Below are positions 33,804-42,371 of a stretch of DNA of 64,000 nt, in pieces. Position 1 is the stretch's first letter. Each line of letters begins with the position of its first letter. The stretch is from CBDDEC01 sp965226785. GTDB lineage: Bacteria; Chloroflexota; Dehalococcoidia; UBA2979. Both the position numbers and the translations under genes were made by a program. The notes under the pieces were generated by a model. It did no database searches. It had not been told where the DNA came from and saw nothing but the letters and a program-made list of their open reading frames with translations. Where the stretch lies: positions 558,001 through 622,000 of the forward strand of contig CBDDEC010000002.1 of NCBI GenBank assembly GCA_965226785.1. The letters run 5' to 3'.

Positions 33804-34220
33804 ATGCTCCGCTTCAAGCACTACACCGTCGCCGTGAACGACCTCGACGAAGCGGTCGCGAACCACCAGGCGCGCTTCGGCATGGAGGCGATCGGCGAGC
33901 AGGCGCACAACTCGATCGGCAACTTCCAGTTCCAGCGCATGGGCTACGGCGGCGAGGTGTTGATGCACCTGATCCGGCCCGAGGGCGAAGAGAGCCCGAT
34001 CTACCGGCTGATGCAGGAGCGCATCAACGACTTCAACCCCTACGGCGAGGGCCTCTACCTGATGGCCTACGAGTGCGATGACGTGGACGCGTTCTGCGAG
34101 CAGGTCGAGGCCGAAGGCGGCCGCGTGAACCGCATGCCCGGCGGCGCCAACGCCTGGGTGCACCCCACCGCGTCGAACTTCGTGCTGATGGAGATCTTCC
34201 CCGCCGGCAGCGACCACTAG
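33804..34220 (+). CDS. VOC-superfamily protein, epimerase-like
   Basis: A 138-residue vicinal-oxygen-chelate protein with two paired beta-alpha-beta-beta-beta modules. Metal-ligand-like residues are His in FKHYTVAV (about 6), His in AWVHPTASN (about 121) and Glu in VLMEIFP (about 131). HLIRPEGEESPIYRLMQER resembles the loop of methylmalonyl/ethylmalonyl-CoA epimerases, but the usual GxHHxxxEVDD is GLYLMAYECDD, losing one His ligand. Proximity to mch, mcd and mcl makes an acyl-CoA epimerase tempting but unproven. GGAGGG lies 6 nt upstream of the ATG. Confidence 0.7.
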   Translation: MLRFKHYTVAVNDLDEAVANHQARFGMEAIGEQAHNSIGNFQFQRMGYGGEVLMHLIRPEGEESPIYRLMQERINDFNPYGEGLYLMAYECDDVDAFCEQVEAEGGRVNRMPGGANAWVHPTASNFVLMEIFPAGSDH

Positions 34221-34240
34221 TCGCGTCCCTCGGCAGTTGC

Positions 34241-35605
34241 TCAGGCCTCGACCCCGTCGAGGTCGGAGACGGCCTTGCGCGCGGCGATCAAGACCGGCTC
34301 CCACACGCCCGAAAACGGCGGCGCGTAGGAGAGGTCGACGTTGACCAGCTCGTCGACTGTCATCTCGTTCCAGATCGCCATCGCCAGCGCATCGATGCGC
34401 TTGCCCGACGAGGGTCCGCCGACGATCTGTGCGCCCAGCAGCCGACGCGAGCCTCGGTCGGCCGTGACCTTCATCGTCAGCGCGCTCGCCTCCGGCCAGT
34501 AGTTGGCCGCGGTCGTCGATTGGAACGTCGAGGCGACGACGTCGAATCCGGCGGCCGAGGCCTCGGCCGCGGTCAGGCCCGTCCGCGCCAGCTCGATGTC
34601 GTGGACCTTCGTGATCGCGGTGCCCAGCACGCCCGGGAAGCGCAGGTCCCCACCGCCGATGTTGGTTCCGGCGATCTTGCCCTGCTTGTTCGCGATCGTG
34701 CCCAGGTGAAAGTTCACCGGCTGGCCGCTGACGCGATGGACCGCCTCGGCGCAGTCGCCGGCCGACCAGACACCCTCGATCGGCGTGCGCTGGCGGTCGT
34801 CGACGGCAATCGCACCGCTCGCGCCCAGCGGGATACCGGCCGCCTCGGCCAATGCCCCCTCCGGCTCCGACCCGATGCCGAGCAGCACGATGTCGGCGTC
34901 GTGGCCGTGCCCGTCGCATCGCACGGCAGTGACGCGACCATCGCGACCCTCGAGGCGTTCGAGCCGGTGGCCGAGGTCGATATGCAGCCCCGCGTCGTTC
35001 AGCAACCGACTCGCGAGCTCGCCCATGTCAGCGTCGAACTGCGGCTGCAGCACGCCATCGGCCGAGGTGATGACGACAGTCTCGAGACCCAGGTTCTGGA
35101 ACGCCTCGGCCATCTCGAGCCCGATGTAGCCGCCGCCGATGATCACCGCGTGACGCGCACCGTCGAGGGCAAAGTCGCGGATCGCCTGTGCATCATCGAG
35201 CGTCCTCAGCTCGTAGACCCCGCGCAGATCAGCGCCGGGCACGGGTCGCTTCGCCCGTGCCCCGGTGGCGTACATCAGGTCGTCATAGGGCTCGACGCGC
35301 TCCCGGTCGCCATCGAGGTCACGCACCGTCACCTCGCGTCGTTGCGTGTCGATGCCGACGACCTCGTGGTGCAGACGCACGTCAATGTCGCGCTCGGCGT
35401 GTCGCTCAGGCGTGCGCGCGATCAGCGTGTCGATGTCGTCGACCTCGCCGCCCACGAAGAAGGGCTCCCCGCACGCCGAGTACGACACGTACGACGAGCG
35501 CTCGAACGCGACGATCGACAAGTCCGAGGCGGGCCGCATCCGCCTCGCCTGGCTGGCGGCGGACATCCCGGCGACATCACCACCGATCACGACGAGGCGG
35601 TCCAT
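34241..35605 (-). CDS. FAD-dependent pyridine nucleotide-disulfide oxidoreductase (CoA-disulfide reductase/NADH oxidase-like)
   Basis: A 454-residue flavoprotein. LVVIGGDVAGMSAASQARR is the FAD-binding Rossmann motif, VIIGGGYIGLEMAEAF the NAD(P)H-binding motif, and VWSAGDCAEAV the second FAD contact. The single redox Cys lies in YVSYSACGEPFFVGG (about residue 42), as in CoA-disulfide reductases and NADH peroxidases, rather than the CxxxxC pair of lipoamide dehydrogenase. The start ATG is set by GAGGAA 4 nt upstream. Likely role is thiol redox balance or O2/peroxide reduction. Confidence 0.85.
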   Translation of the reverse strand: MDRLVVIGGDVAGMSAASQARRMRPASDLSIVAFERSSYVSYSACGEPFFVGGEVDDIDTLIARTPERHAERDIDVRLHHEVVGIDTQRREVTVRDLDGDRERVEPYDDLMYATGARAKRPVPGADLRGVYELRTLDDAQAIRDFALDGARHAVIIGGGYIGLEMAEAFQNLGLETVVITSADGVLQPQFDADMGELASRLLNDAGLHIDLGHRLERLEGRDGRVTAVRCDGHGHDADIVLLGIGSEPEGALAEAAGIPLGASGAIAVDDRQRTPIEGVWSAGDCAEAVHRVSGQPVNFHLGTIANKQGKIAGTNIGGGDLRFPGVLGTAITKVHDIELARTGLTAAEASAAGFDVVASTFQSTTAANYWPEASALTMKVTADRGSRRLLGAQIVGGPSSGKRIDALAMAIWNEMTVDELVNVDLSYAPPFSGVWEPVLIAARKAVSDLDGVEA

Positions 35606-35639
35606 GGTTCCTCGATTCGCCTGCTCGAAGTTGTGTCGG

Positions 35640-36530
35640 CTAGGTGACCACGGCTGCTGCTCTCGCCTGCTCGCCCGCATGGTAGGAGGAGCGCACGAGA
35701 GGCCCCGCCTCGATGTGGTCGAAGCCGATCGAGCGGCCGTATTCGGCGAGCTGTGCGTACTCGTCGGGGCGCCAGTAGCGCTCCACGGGCAGGTGCTTTG
35801 CGCTGGGGCGGAGGTACTGGCCGACCGTGATCAGGTTGACGTCCGCGGCGCGCAGGTCGTCGAGGGTGCAGGCGACCTCCTCGTACGTCTCGCCGAGGCC
35901 CACCATCAGCCCGCTCTTCGTCGGGATCGCCGGCGCGATGCGCTTGGACTCGCGGAGCAGACCCAGCGAGCGCTCGTAGCGCCCCTTCGGGCGCACCCGT
36001 GAATACAGCCGCGGAACGGTCTCCGTGTTGTGATTCAGCACCACTGGTCCCGCCTCCAGCACCGTCGCAAGGGCGTCCCAGTCCCCCTCGAAGTCGGGGA
36101 TCAACACCTCCACGTCGCAGGCGGGCAGGCGCTGGGCGATCGCGCGGATGCAGGCGGCGAAGATCGAAGCGCCGCCGTCGTCGAGGTCGTCGCGGTTGAC
36201 CGAGGTGATGACGGCGTAGTCCAGCGCCAGGCGCTCGACCGTCTGCGCAAGGCGGTACGGCTCCAGCAGATCGACCTCGCCTGGCCGTCCAGAGTTGACG
36301 GCGCAGAACCCGCAGGCGCGGGTACAGGTGTCGCCCAGGATCATGAACGTCGCCGTGCCGCTGTTGAAGCACTCGCCGATGTTCGGGCAGCGCGCCTCCT
36401 GGCAGACCGTGTGCAGCTCTCCGTCGCTGATCAGCGTCCGCATCGCCTCGTAACGCTCGCCAGACGGGAAGCGGGCGCGGAACCACGCGGGCTTGCGCTC
36501 GCGCTGGTAGCTCGCGGTGCGCGTGCTCAC
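35640..36530 (-). CDS. lipA: lipoyl synthase
   Basis: Radical-SAM enzyme that inserts two sulfurs into octanoyl groups on lipoyl domains. At 296 residues it is complete. The auxiliary cluster ligands are CQEARCPNIGEC, the radical-SAM cluster ligands are CTRACGFC, and the C-terminal RSSYHA supplies the conserved Ser ligand. LipB overlaps its start by four bases. The product would serve the E2 subunit encoded at 41045. Confidence 0.97.
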   Translation of the reverse strand: MSTRTASYQRERKPAWFRARFPSGERYEAMRTLISDGELHTVCQEARCPNIGECFNSGTATFMILGDTCTRACGFCAVNSGRPGEVDLLEPYRLAQTVERLALDYAVITSVNRDDLDDGGASIFAACIRAIAQRLPACDVEVLIPDFEGDWDALATVLEAGPVVLNHNTETVPRLYSRVRPKGRYERSLGLLRESKRIAPAIPTKSGLMVGLGETYEEVACTLDDLRAADVNLITVGQYLRPSAKHLPVERYWRPDEYAQLAEYGRSIGFDHIEAGPLVRSSYHAGEQARAAAVVT

Positions 36531-37219
36531 GCCGCCACCTCCGCCCCGGCCGCCGCCGGCAGCTCGAACCCGAGACGCGCCGCCAGGGCCGAGGCGAGAG
36601 CGTTCGTCACCTCACCGACCGTCGGAGCAGCCTCGCCCAGCTCACGCGCCAGCGAAGTCATCGAGGTGCCCTGGAGGCCGCAGGGAACGATCGTGTCGAA
36701 GTCTTCGAGGTCGGTCGCCACGTTGAGCGCCAGCCCGTGGCGGCTCACGCCGGAGGTGACGCGTACTCCGATCGAGGCGAGCTTCGTCGCTCCGTCGATC
36801 CAGACGCCGGGCCGCCCCTCGCTGCGCCGCGCGTGCACGCCGAACCTCGCCGCCGCATCGATCAGCGCGCCCTCAAGGGCGCGCACATAGTCGCCGACCC
36901 GTAGCCCGCGCGCCCGCAGGTCGAGGATCGGGTACGCGACGAGCTGCCCCGGACCGTGATACGTCGCGTCGCCGCCGCGGTCGGCCCGCACGAGGTCAAT
37001 GCTCCGCTCGGCGAGCTGCGCAGGCGTGGCGACGAGCGACCCGACATCGCCTCGACGGCCGAGCGTGACGACGGGGCGGTGTTCGATCAGCGCGAGCGAC
37101 TCGGCGACACGTCCCGCGGCGCGAGCAGCCAGCGCGCGCTCGTGAGCCCGCTCCTGCCAGCGCAGGCCTGCCGCGTACGAAACGTGAGCGGCCCGCCAGA
37201 CCTCGATCGGTTCGTCCAT
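36527..37219 (-). CDS. lipB: lipoyl(octanoyl) transferase
   Basis: Moves octanoate from acyl carrier protein to the lipoyl domain, the step before LipA. 230 residues. RGGDATYHGPGQLVAYPI is the family signature, the catalytic Lys is in GATKLASIGVRV (about 143) and the catalytic Cys in IVPCGLQGTS (about 180). The ATG at 37219 gives a normal N-terminus. TATCCT lies 6 nt upstream, suggesting a leaderless start. It forms a two-gene operon with lipA through an ATGA overlap. Confidence 0.95.
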   Translation of the reverse strand: MDEPIEVWRAAHVSYAAGLRWQERAHERALAARAAGRVAESLALIEHRPVVTLGRRGDVGSLVATPAQLAERSIDLVRADRGGDATYHGPGQLVAYPILDLRARGLRVGDYVRALEGALIDAAARFGVHARRSEGRPGVWIDGATKLASIGVRVTSGVSRHGLALNVATDLEDFDTIVPCGLQGTSMTSLARELGEAAPTVGEVTNALASALAARLGFELPAAAGAEVAA

Positions 37220-37225
37220 GCCGGC

Positions 37226-37231
37226 AGGATA
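37226..37231 (-). promoter_or_regulatory. -10 element before lipB
   Basis: TATCCT on the minus strand, 6 nt before the lipB ATG. No Shine-Dalgarno sequence lies between, so a leaderless transcript is likely. The -35 region is not convincing. Confidence 0.35.
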
Positions 37232-37275
37232 GCAACGCTTGACGGCGCTACTGGTGATGCCGCGTCCCGTCGAGG

Positions 37276-38163
37276 TCAATCGAGCGGCACGGCAATGCGC
37301 TCGACGCCACCGCCACGGCGCTCGAGCTTCGTCACCTCGCGCACGTTGTGGCGCAGCAAGTGCTCCCTCGCCAGGTCGAGACCGGCTCCGACCGCGTCGG
37401 CGCTATGCGAGTCGTCGCCGAGTGTGAAGACACAGCCGAGGTCGCGCGCCCGCTCGACGATCCAGCCTGCGGGGTATGGCTCGGCGATCATCCCGAGCAC
37501 AGCCTTGGAGGCGCTCACCTCGACGAGCGCATCCACGCGCCGGACCGTGGCCAGGACCGCCTCGACCGCCGCGCGCACCTCGGCGGTCGCGGTGGTCGCG
37601 ACGTCGGGGGCGAACAGGCGGATCACGTCGAGGTGGCCGGCGATGTCGGGGCGGTGCAGGTCCAGGTAGGCGTCGAGCTCCTCGTAGTAGCGCACCACCA
37701 GCGCCTCCGCGTCGCCGCAGACCTCGGCGGCCCGCTGCCACTGCTCCTGATCGACATCGATCGGCAGCCCGCGCACCCAGTGCGCCGAGCCGACCGCGAA
37801 GTCGAGTCCGTCGCCACGCCACTCGAAACTCGCGGCCCCGAGGTCTGCCGTCTCCTCAGGCGGCGGCAGGTTCTCCAGCTCGATCCCGCGCAGCAACTGC
37901 ACGGGCCCGTCGTACGCCTCGACGGCCGCAGCGGAGCGCTCGAGGAAGCGTCGGTAGTCAGCCGCGAGGTCGTCGAGGCTGAGGTGCCGCTCCTCCTCGT
38001 AGGTGAACCGCCGGTCGGCGCGAGGCTGGTGGGCAACGAGGCCGAACGAGGAGAGCCCGGCCGCCTCCGCCGCAGCGATCAGGGTGTCGATATCGCTGGC
38101 TGCGTGGCGCGACGACTCCGTTGGGTGCCCGCCATGCGTCGAGAAGCGCCATGGCTCGCTCAT
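37276..38163 (-). CDS. PHP-domain phosphatase (histidinol-phosphatase HisJ-like)
   Basis: A 295-residue metal-dependent PHP hydrolase. FSTHGGHPTESSRHAASDID carries the first metal-binding His pair. GIELENLPP, AVGSAHWVRGLPIDVD, IAGHLDVIRLF and FTLGDDSHSADAVGAG give the further His, Asp and Glu ligands in HisJ order. The family includes histidinol-phosphate phosphatase and sugar-phosphate phosphatases. No other his genes are near, so the histidine role is only a family-based suggestion. It is divergent from aceE. Confidence 0.85.
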   Translation of the reverse strand: MSEPWRFSTHGGHPTESSRHAASDIDTLIAAAEAAGLSSFGLVAHQPRADRRFTYEEERHLSLDDLAADYRRFLERSAAAVEAYDGPVQLLRGIELENLPPPEETADLGAASFEWRGDGLDFAVGSAHWVRGLPIDVDQEQWQRAAEVCGDAEALVVRYYEELDAYLDLHRPDIAGHLDVIRLFAPDVATTATAEVRAAVEAVLATVRRVDALVEVSASKAVLGMIAEPYPAGWIVERARDLGCVFTLGDDSHSADAVGAGLDLAREHLLRHNVREVTKLERRGGGVERIAVPLD

Positions 38164-38298
38164 CGCGTCGCTCCCCAGCCCCTCGTCGCCCGCTTGGTTA
38201 CAGCGGTCACACACATCTGCAATCTCCCGGACATCGACGCGGAACGCAATCCTGTATCGTGGAGCTTGCGGACCACGCGCAACGCATCGGGAGCGCCG

Positions 38299-41034
38299 AT
38301 GACCATCGACACGCCGTCGCCGGAGCTCGAGGAGACCCGCCCCGAGGGCCCCGACGGCGCCTCGGCGGAGCACGAGCCCGACTGGGTCGATACACAGGAG
38401 TGGATCGACTCGCTGCGTGACGTGATGAGGACGCGCGGAGCGGCGCGGGCGAGCCGCCTGTTGCAGGCGCTCCAGATCGAGGCGCAGCGCGCTGGCATTC
38501 CGCTGCCGGTGACCTCGACGACGCCGTACGTGAACACCATCCCGCCCGAGCACCAGGCGCCGTTCCCCGGCGACCGCGAGCTGGAACGTCGCATCAAGAG
38601 CGTGATCCGCTGGAATGCGATGGCGATGGTCACGGAGGCCAACAGCGAGGCGAGCGGCATCGGCGGCCACATCTCGACCTACGCCTCGGCGGCCACGCTG
38701 TACGAGGTGGGCTTCAACCACTTCTTCCGCGGCCCGGACGACCCGACCGGCGGTGATCTGATCTACTTCCAGGGCCACGCCTCCCCGGGCATCTACGCGC
38801 GCAGCTACCTGGAGGGGCGGCTCCCGCCGCAGCAGCTCCACCACTTCCGTCGCGAGTTCGCGGACGAGGGCGGCCTGCCGTCCTACCCGCACCCCTGGCT
38901 GATGCCCGACTACTGGCAGTTCCCGACCGTGTCGATGGGCCTGGGGCCGATCATGGCCATCTACCAGGCCCGCTTCATGCGCTACCTCGAGGACCGCGGC
39001 CTGAAGGAAGCGAACGGCCAGAAGGTCTGGTGCTTCCTCGGCGACGGTGAGACCGACGAGCCCGAATCGCTCGGCGCGATCTCGCTGGCCGCCCGCGAGG
39101 GGCTCGACAACCTGATCTTCGTCGTGAACTGCAACCTCCAGCGACTGGACGGCCCCGTGCGCGGCAACGGCCAGATCATCCAGGAGCTCGAGGCCGTCTT
39201 CCGCGGCGTCGGCTGGAACGTGCTGAAGGTGCTGTGGGGCACTGAGTATGATCCGCTGATCGAGGCGGACCAGGACGGCCTCCTCGTCCGCCGCATGGGC
39301 GAGGTCGTGGACGGCGAATACCAGAAGTACTCGGTCGCCGGTGGTGATTACGTCCGAGAGCACTTCTACGGCGTCGACGAGCGACTGCTGCGCATGGTCC
39401 AGCACCTCGACGATCAAGAGCTCTGGAAGATGCGCCTCGGCGGGCACGACCCCGACAAGGTCTTCGCCGCCTACCACGCCGCGACCAACCATCGAGGTCA
39501 GCCGACCGTGATCCTTGCCCGCACGATCAAAGGCTACGGGCTCGATGAGGCTGGCGAGGGTCGCAACGTCACGCACCAGCAGAAGGAACTCAACGACCAG
39601 GAGTTGATGCGGTTCCGCGACCGCTTCGACATCCCGCTGAGCGACGAAGAGGTGATCGGCGCGCCGCTGTTCCGACCCGCGCCCGATTCGCCCGAGATGC
39701 TCTACCTCACCGAGCGCCGCCGCCGCCTCGGCGGCCCAGTGCCCACGCGCCAGGTCGCGCGACAGCCGATAGCGGCGCCCGACGACGAGCTCTTCGAGGA
39801 GTTCTTCGAGGGCTCGGGCGACCGTGAGGCGTCGACGACGATGGTCTTCGTCCGCATGCTCGCCTCGCTGCTGCGCGACAGCGACCTGGGACGTCGGATC
39901 GTGCCGATCATCCCCGACGAGGCGCGGACCTTTGGCATGGAGGCGTTCTTCCGCGAGTTCGGCATCTACGCATCGTCCGGCCAACTCTACGACCCGGTCG
40001 ATTCAGGCTCGTTGCTCTACTACAAGGAAAGCAAGGACGGTCAGATCCTCGAGGAGGGCATCACCGAGGCGGGATCATTCTGCTCGTTCCTCGCCGCCGC
40101 TACCTCGGCCATGTCCTACAGCATCACCTCGATCCCGGTCTTCATCTTCTATTCGATGTTCGGCCTGCAACGCGTCGGCGACCTCGTCTGGGCGGCGGGC
40201 GACGCAAGGGCGCGCGGGTTCCTCGTCGGCGCCACCTCGGGGCGAACGACGCTGCACGGCGAGGGGTTGCAGCACCAGGACGGCCACAGCCACCTGCTGG
40301 CCTCGACGATGCCGAACCTCGTCTCCTACGACCCCGCGTACGCGTACGAGATCGCCGTCATCCTGCGCGAAGGCATCCGCCGCATGTACGAGGAGGGCGA
40401 GGAGGTCACGTTCTACCTCACCGTCGGCAACGAGAACTATCTCCAGCCCCCGATCCCCGAAGGCGATCGCGAGGCTATCCGCGAAGGCATCGTGCGCGGC
40501 ATCTATCGCTTCCGCGACGCGCCCGGGGGCACCGACGGTCCCCGCGTGCGGCTGCTCGGCAGCGGCGCGCTCCTGAACGAGGTCGTGCGCGCGCAGGAGG
40601 TGCTGGCGAGCGAGTACGGCGTCGCCGCCGAGGTCTGGTCTGTCACCTCATACACCGAGCTGCGTCGCGATGCGCTCGAGGTCGAGCGCTGGAACCTCCT
40701 GCACCCGACGGAAGATGCGCGTGTGCCGTATCTCGGGCGAGCCATGGGCGTCGACGGCGGGCTGGTAGTGGCGACGAGCGACTATATGAAGGCGCTGCCC
40801 GACGGCATCGCCAAGCACATCGACGCGCCGGTGATCGCGCTCGGGACCGACGGCTTCGGCCGCAGCGCGACCCGCGAGGAACTGCGCGACTTCTTTGAGG
40901 TCGACTGGCGTCACATCGTCTTCGCGACGCTATCCTCGCTGGCGCGGGACGAACAGGTCGGCGTCAGCGTCGTGGAGGCCGCGCGCGACGCGCTGGAGAT
41001 CAACCCGGAAGCGCCGAACCCGGCGACGAGCTAG
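38299..41034 (+). CDS. aceE: pyruvate dehydrogenase E1 component, homodimeric type
   Basis: Thiamine-diphosphate enzyme that decarboxylates pyruvate and acetylates lipoyl groups on E2. At 911 residues it is the single-chain (alpha2) type. Landmarks are IPPEHQAPFPGD, GIGGHISTYASAATLYEVGF, FQGHASPGIYARSYLEGRL, the ThDP motif GDGETDEPESLGAISLAARE with NCNLQRLDGPVRGN, and C-terminal YLTVGNENYLQPP. The ATG at 38299 with GGGAG upstream gives the family N-terminus; the open frame extends upstream as shadow of the PHP gene. First gene of an E1-E2-E3 operon. Confidence 0.97.
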   Translation: MTIDTPSPELEETRPEGPDGASAEHEPDWVDTQEWIDSLRDVMRTRGAARASRLLQALQIEAQRAGIPLPVTSTTPYVNTIPPEHQAPFPGDRELERRIKSVIRWNAMAMVTEANSEASGIGGHISTYASAATLYEVGFNHFFRGPDDPTGGDLIYFQGHASPGIYARSYLEGRLPPQQLHHFRREFADEGGLPSYPHPWLMPDYWQFPTVSMGLGPIMAIYQARFMRYLEDRGLKEANGQKVWCFLGDGETDEPESLGAISLAAREGLDNLIFVVNCNLQRLDGPVRGNGQIIQELEAVFRGVGWNVLKVLWGTEYDPLIEADQDGLLVRRMGEVVDGEYQKYSVAGGDYVREHFYGVDERLLRMVQHLDDQELWKMRLGGHDPDKVFAAYHAATNHRGQPTVILARTIKGYGLDEAGEGRNVTHQQKELNDQELMRFRDRFDIPLSDEEVIGAPLFRPAPDSPEMLYLTERRRRLGGPVPTRQVARQPIAAPDDELFEEFFEGSGDREASTTMVFVRMLASLLRDSDLGRRIVPIIPDEARTFGMEAFFREFGIYASSGQLYDPVDSGSLLYYKESKDGQILEEGITEAGSFCSFLAAATSAMSYSITSIPVFIFYSMFGLQRVGDLVWAAGDARARGFLVGATSGRTTLHGEGLQHQDGHSHLLASTMPNLVSYDPAYAYEIAVILREGIRRMYEEGEEVTFYLTVGNENYLQPPIPEGDREAIREGIVRGIYRFRDAPGGTDGPRVRLLGSGALLNEVVRAQEVLASEYGVAAEVWSVTSYTELRRDALEVERWNLLHPTEDARVPYLGRAMGVDGGLVVATSDYMKALPDGIAKHIDAPVIALGTDGFGRSATREELRDFFEVDWRHIVFATLSSLARDEQVGVSVVEAARDALEINPEAPNPATS

Positions 41035-41044
41035 CGGAGAGCCG

Positions 41045-42367
41045 ATGGCCGACTTCCTGCTCCCTGACCTCGGCGAAGACATCGACGAGGCCGACGTCCT
41101 CAAGGTCCTCGTCGCGCCCGGTGACACCGTCGTCATCGACCAGCCGGTGCTCGAGATCGAGACGGAGAAGGCGACGCTCGAGGTCCCCTCCGGCGTCGCC
41201 GGCACGGTGACGGCGATCCTCGTCTCGCCGGGCGACATCATCCACCCCGGCCAGGCGCTGCTCACCGTCGAGGCCTCGGGCGCTGCGTCCGCTGCACCGC
41301 CGGCCGAACCGCCCGCCCCGGAAGCGCAAGCCGTCGAGGCCCCGGCGCCGGAACCTCCGGCCAGCGACAAGGAACCGCCTGCGCCCGAGGCGGTAACGGC
41401 CGAGCCTGCTGCTGCGCCGGGACCAGCCTCGGCCACGCCCCCGCCGCCACCGCCCTCGACGGACGGCGCGCTGTTCGCCGCACCCAGCGTGCGCAAGTTC
41501 GCGCGCGAGATCGGCGTCGACCTCTCGAAGGTGAGCGGATCGGGCCCCGAGGGACGCATCTCCGAGGACGATGTAAAGCTCTTCGCGCGCCAGCTGGCGG
41601 CGATCCCGCCACAGCCCTCGACCGAGCGGGAGCGGCGTCCGCTCCCCGACTTCACGCAGTTCGGCGAGGTCCACCGCGAACCGCTGTCACGCCTGCGTCG
41701 CACGGTCGCCCGCAACATGAGCGCGTCGTGGGAGGAAATCCCACACGTCATCCTCCATCGCTCCGCCGACATCACGGCGCTGGAGGAGCTGCGGCAGCAG
41801 TACAAGCAGGGCGCGCGAGAGGCCGGCGGGAACCTGACGATATCGGTGTTCCTGCTCAAGATCCTTGCTGGTGCGCTGAACGCCAATCCGCGGATGAACG
41901 CCTCGCTCGACACCGAGACGAACGAGGTCGTCTACAAGCACTACATCAACATCGGCGTGGCCGTGGACACCGACCGCGGGCTCGTCGTGCCCGTGATCCG
42001 CGACGTCGATGAGAAGAACATCATCGAGCTCTCGATCGAGCTGAATCAGGTGGCCGAGCGCGCGCGCACCAACAAGCTCACGCTGGACGACAGCCGCGGC
42101 GGGAGCTTCACACTGACGAACCTCGGGAGTCTCGGCACCGGCTACTTCTCTCCGATCATCAACCCACCCGAGGTCGGCGTGCTCGGCCTCGGCCGTGCAG
42201 CGCAGCAGCCGGTCCTGAACGAGGACGGAGCGTGGGAGCCGCGGCTGCTGATGCCGATGTCGCTCGGCCACGACCACCGGCTGATCGACGGCGCAGACGG
42301 GGCGCGCTTCATGCAATGGATCGTCGATGCCATCGACAACCCGCTGCTGCTGGCGATCGAAGGGTGA
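41045..42367 (+). CDS. aceF: dihydrolipoamide acetyltransferase, E2 component of pyruvate dehydrogenase
   Basis: Core of the pyruvate dehydrogenase complex. One lipoyl domain (residues 1-80) with the lipoylated Lys in ETEKATLEV (about 42), an Ala/Pro linker (about 82-140), a peripheral-subunit-binding domain (APSVRKFAREIGVDLSKVSG, about 145-180), and a catalytic domain ending in the active-site SLGHDHRLIDGADGARFM. 440 residues. GGAGAG lies 5 nt before the ATG, and the gene starts 10 nt after aceE. It needs LipB and LipA, encoded 5-9 kb upstream. Confidence 0.96.
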   Translation: MADFLLPDLGEDIDEADVLKVLVAPGDTVVIDQPVLEIETEKATLEVPSGVAGTVTAILVSPGDIIHPGQALLTVEASGAASAAPPAEPPAPEAQAVEAPAPEPPASDKEPPAPEAVTAEPAAAPGPASATPPPPPPSTDGALFAAPSVRKFAREIGVDLSKVSGSGPEGRISEDDVKLFARQLAAIPPQPSTERERRPLPDFTQFGEVHREPLSRLRRTVARNMSASWEEIPHVILHRSADITALEELRQQYKQGAREAGGNLTISVFLLKILAGALNANPRMNASLDTETNEVVYKHYINIGVAVDTDRGLVVPVIRDVDEKNIIELSIELNQVAERARTNKLTLDDSRGGSFTLTNLGSLGTGYFSPIINPPEVGVLGLGRAAQQPVLNEDGAWEPRLLMPMSLGHDHRLIDGADGARFMQWIVDAIDNPLLLAIEG

Positions 42368-42371
42368 CGGC

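Noticed and set aside
37276..39984. Open frame of 902 codons on the minus strand across aceE and the PHP gene.
   Set aside because: Only the last 295 residues (start 38163) look like a real protein; the rest is the shadow of aceE.
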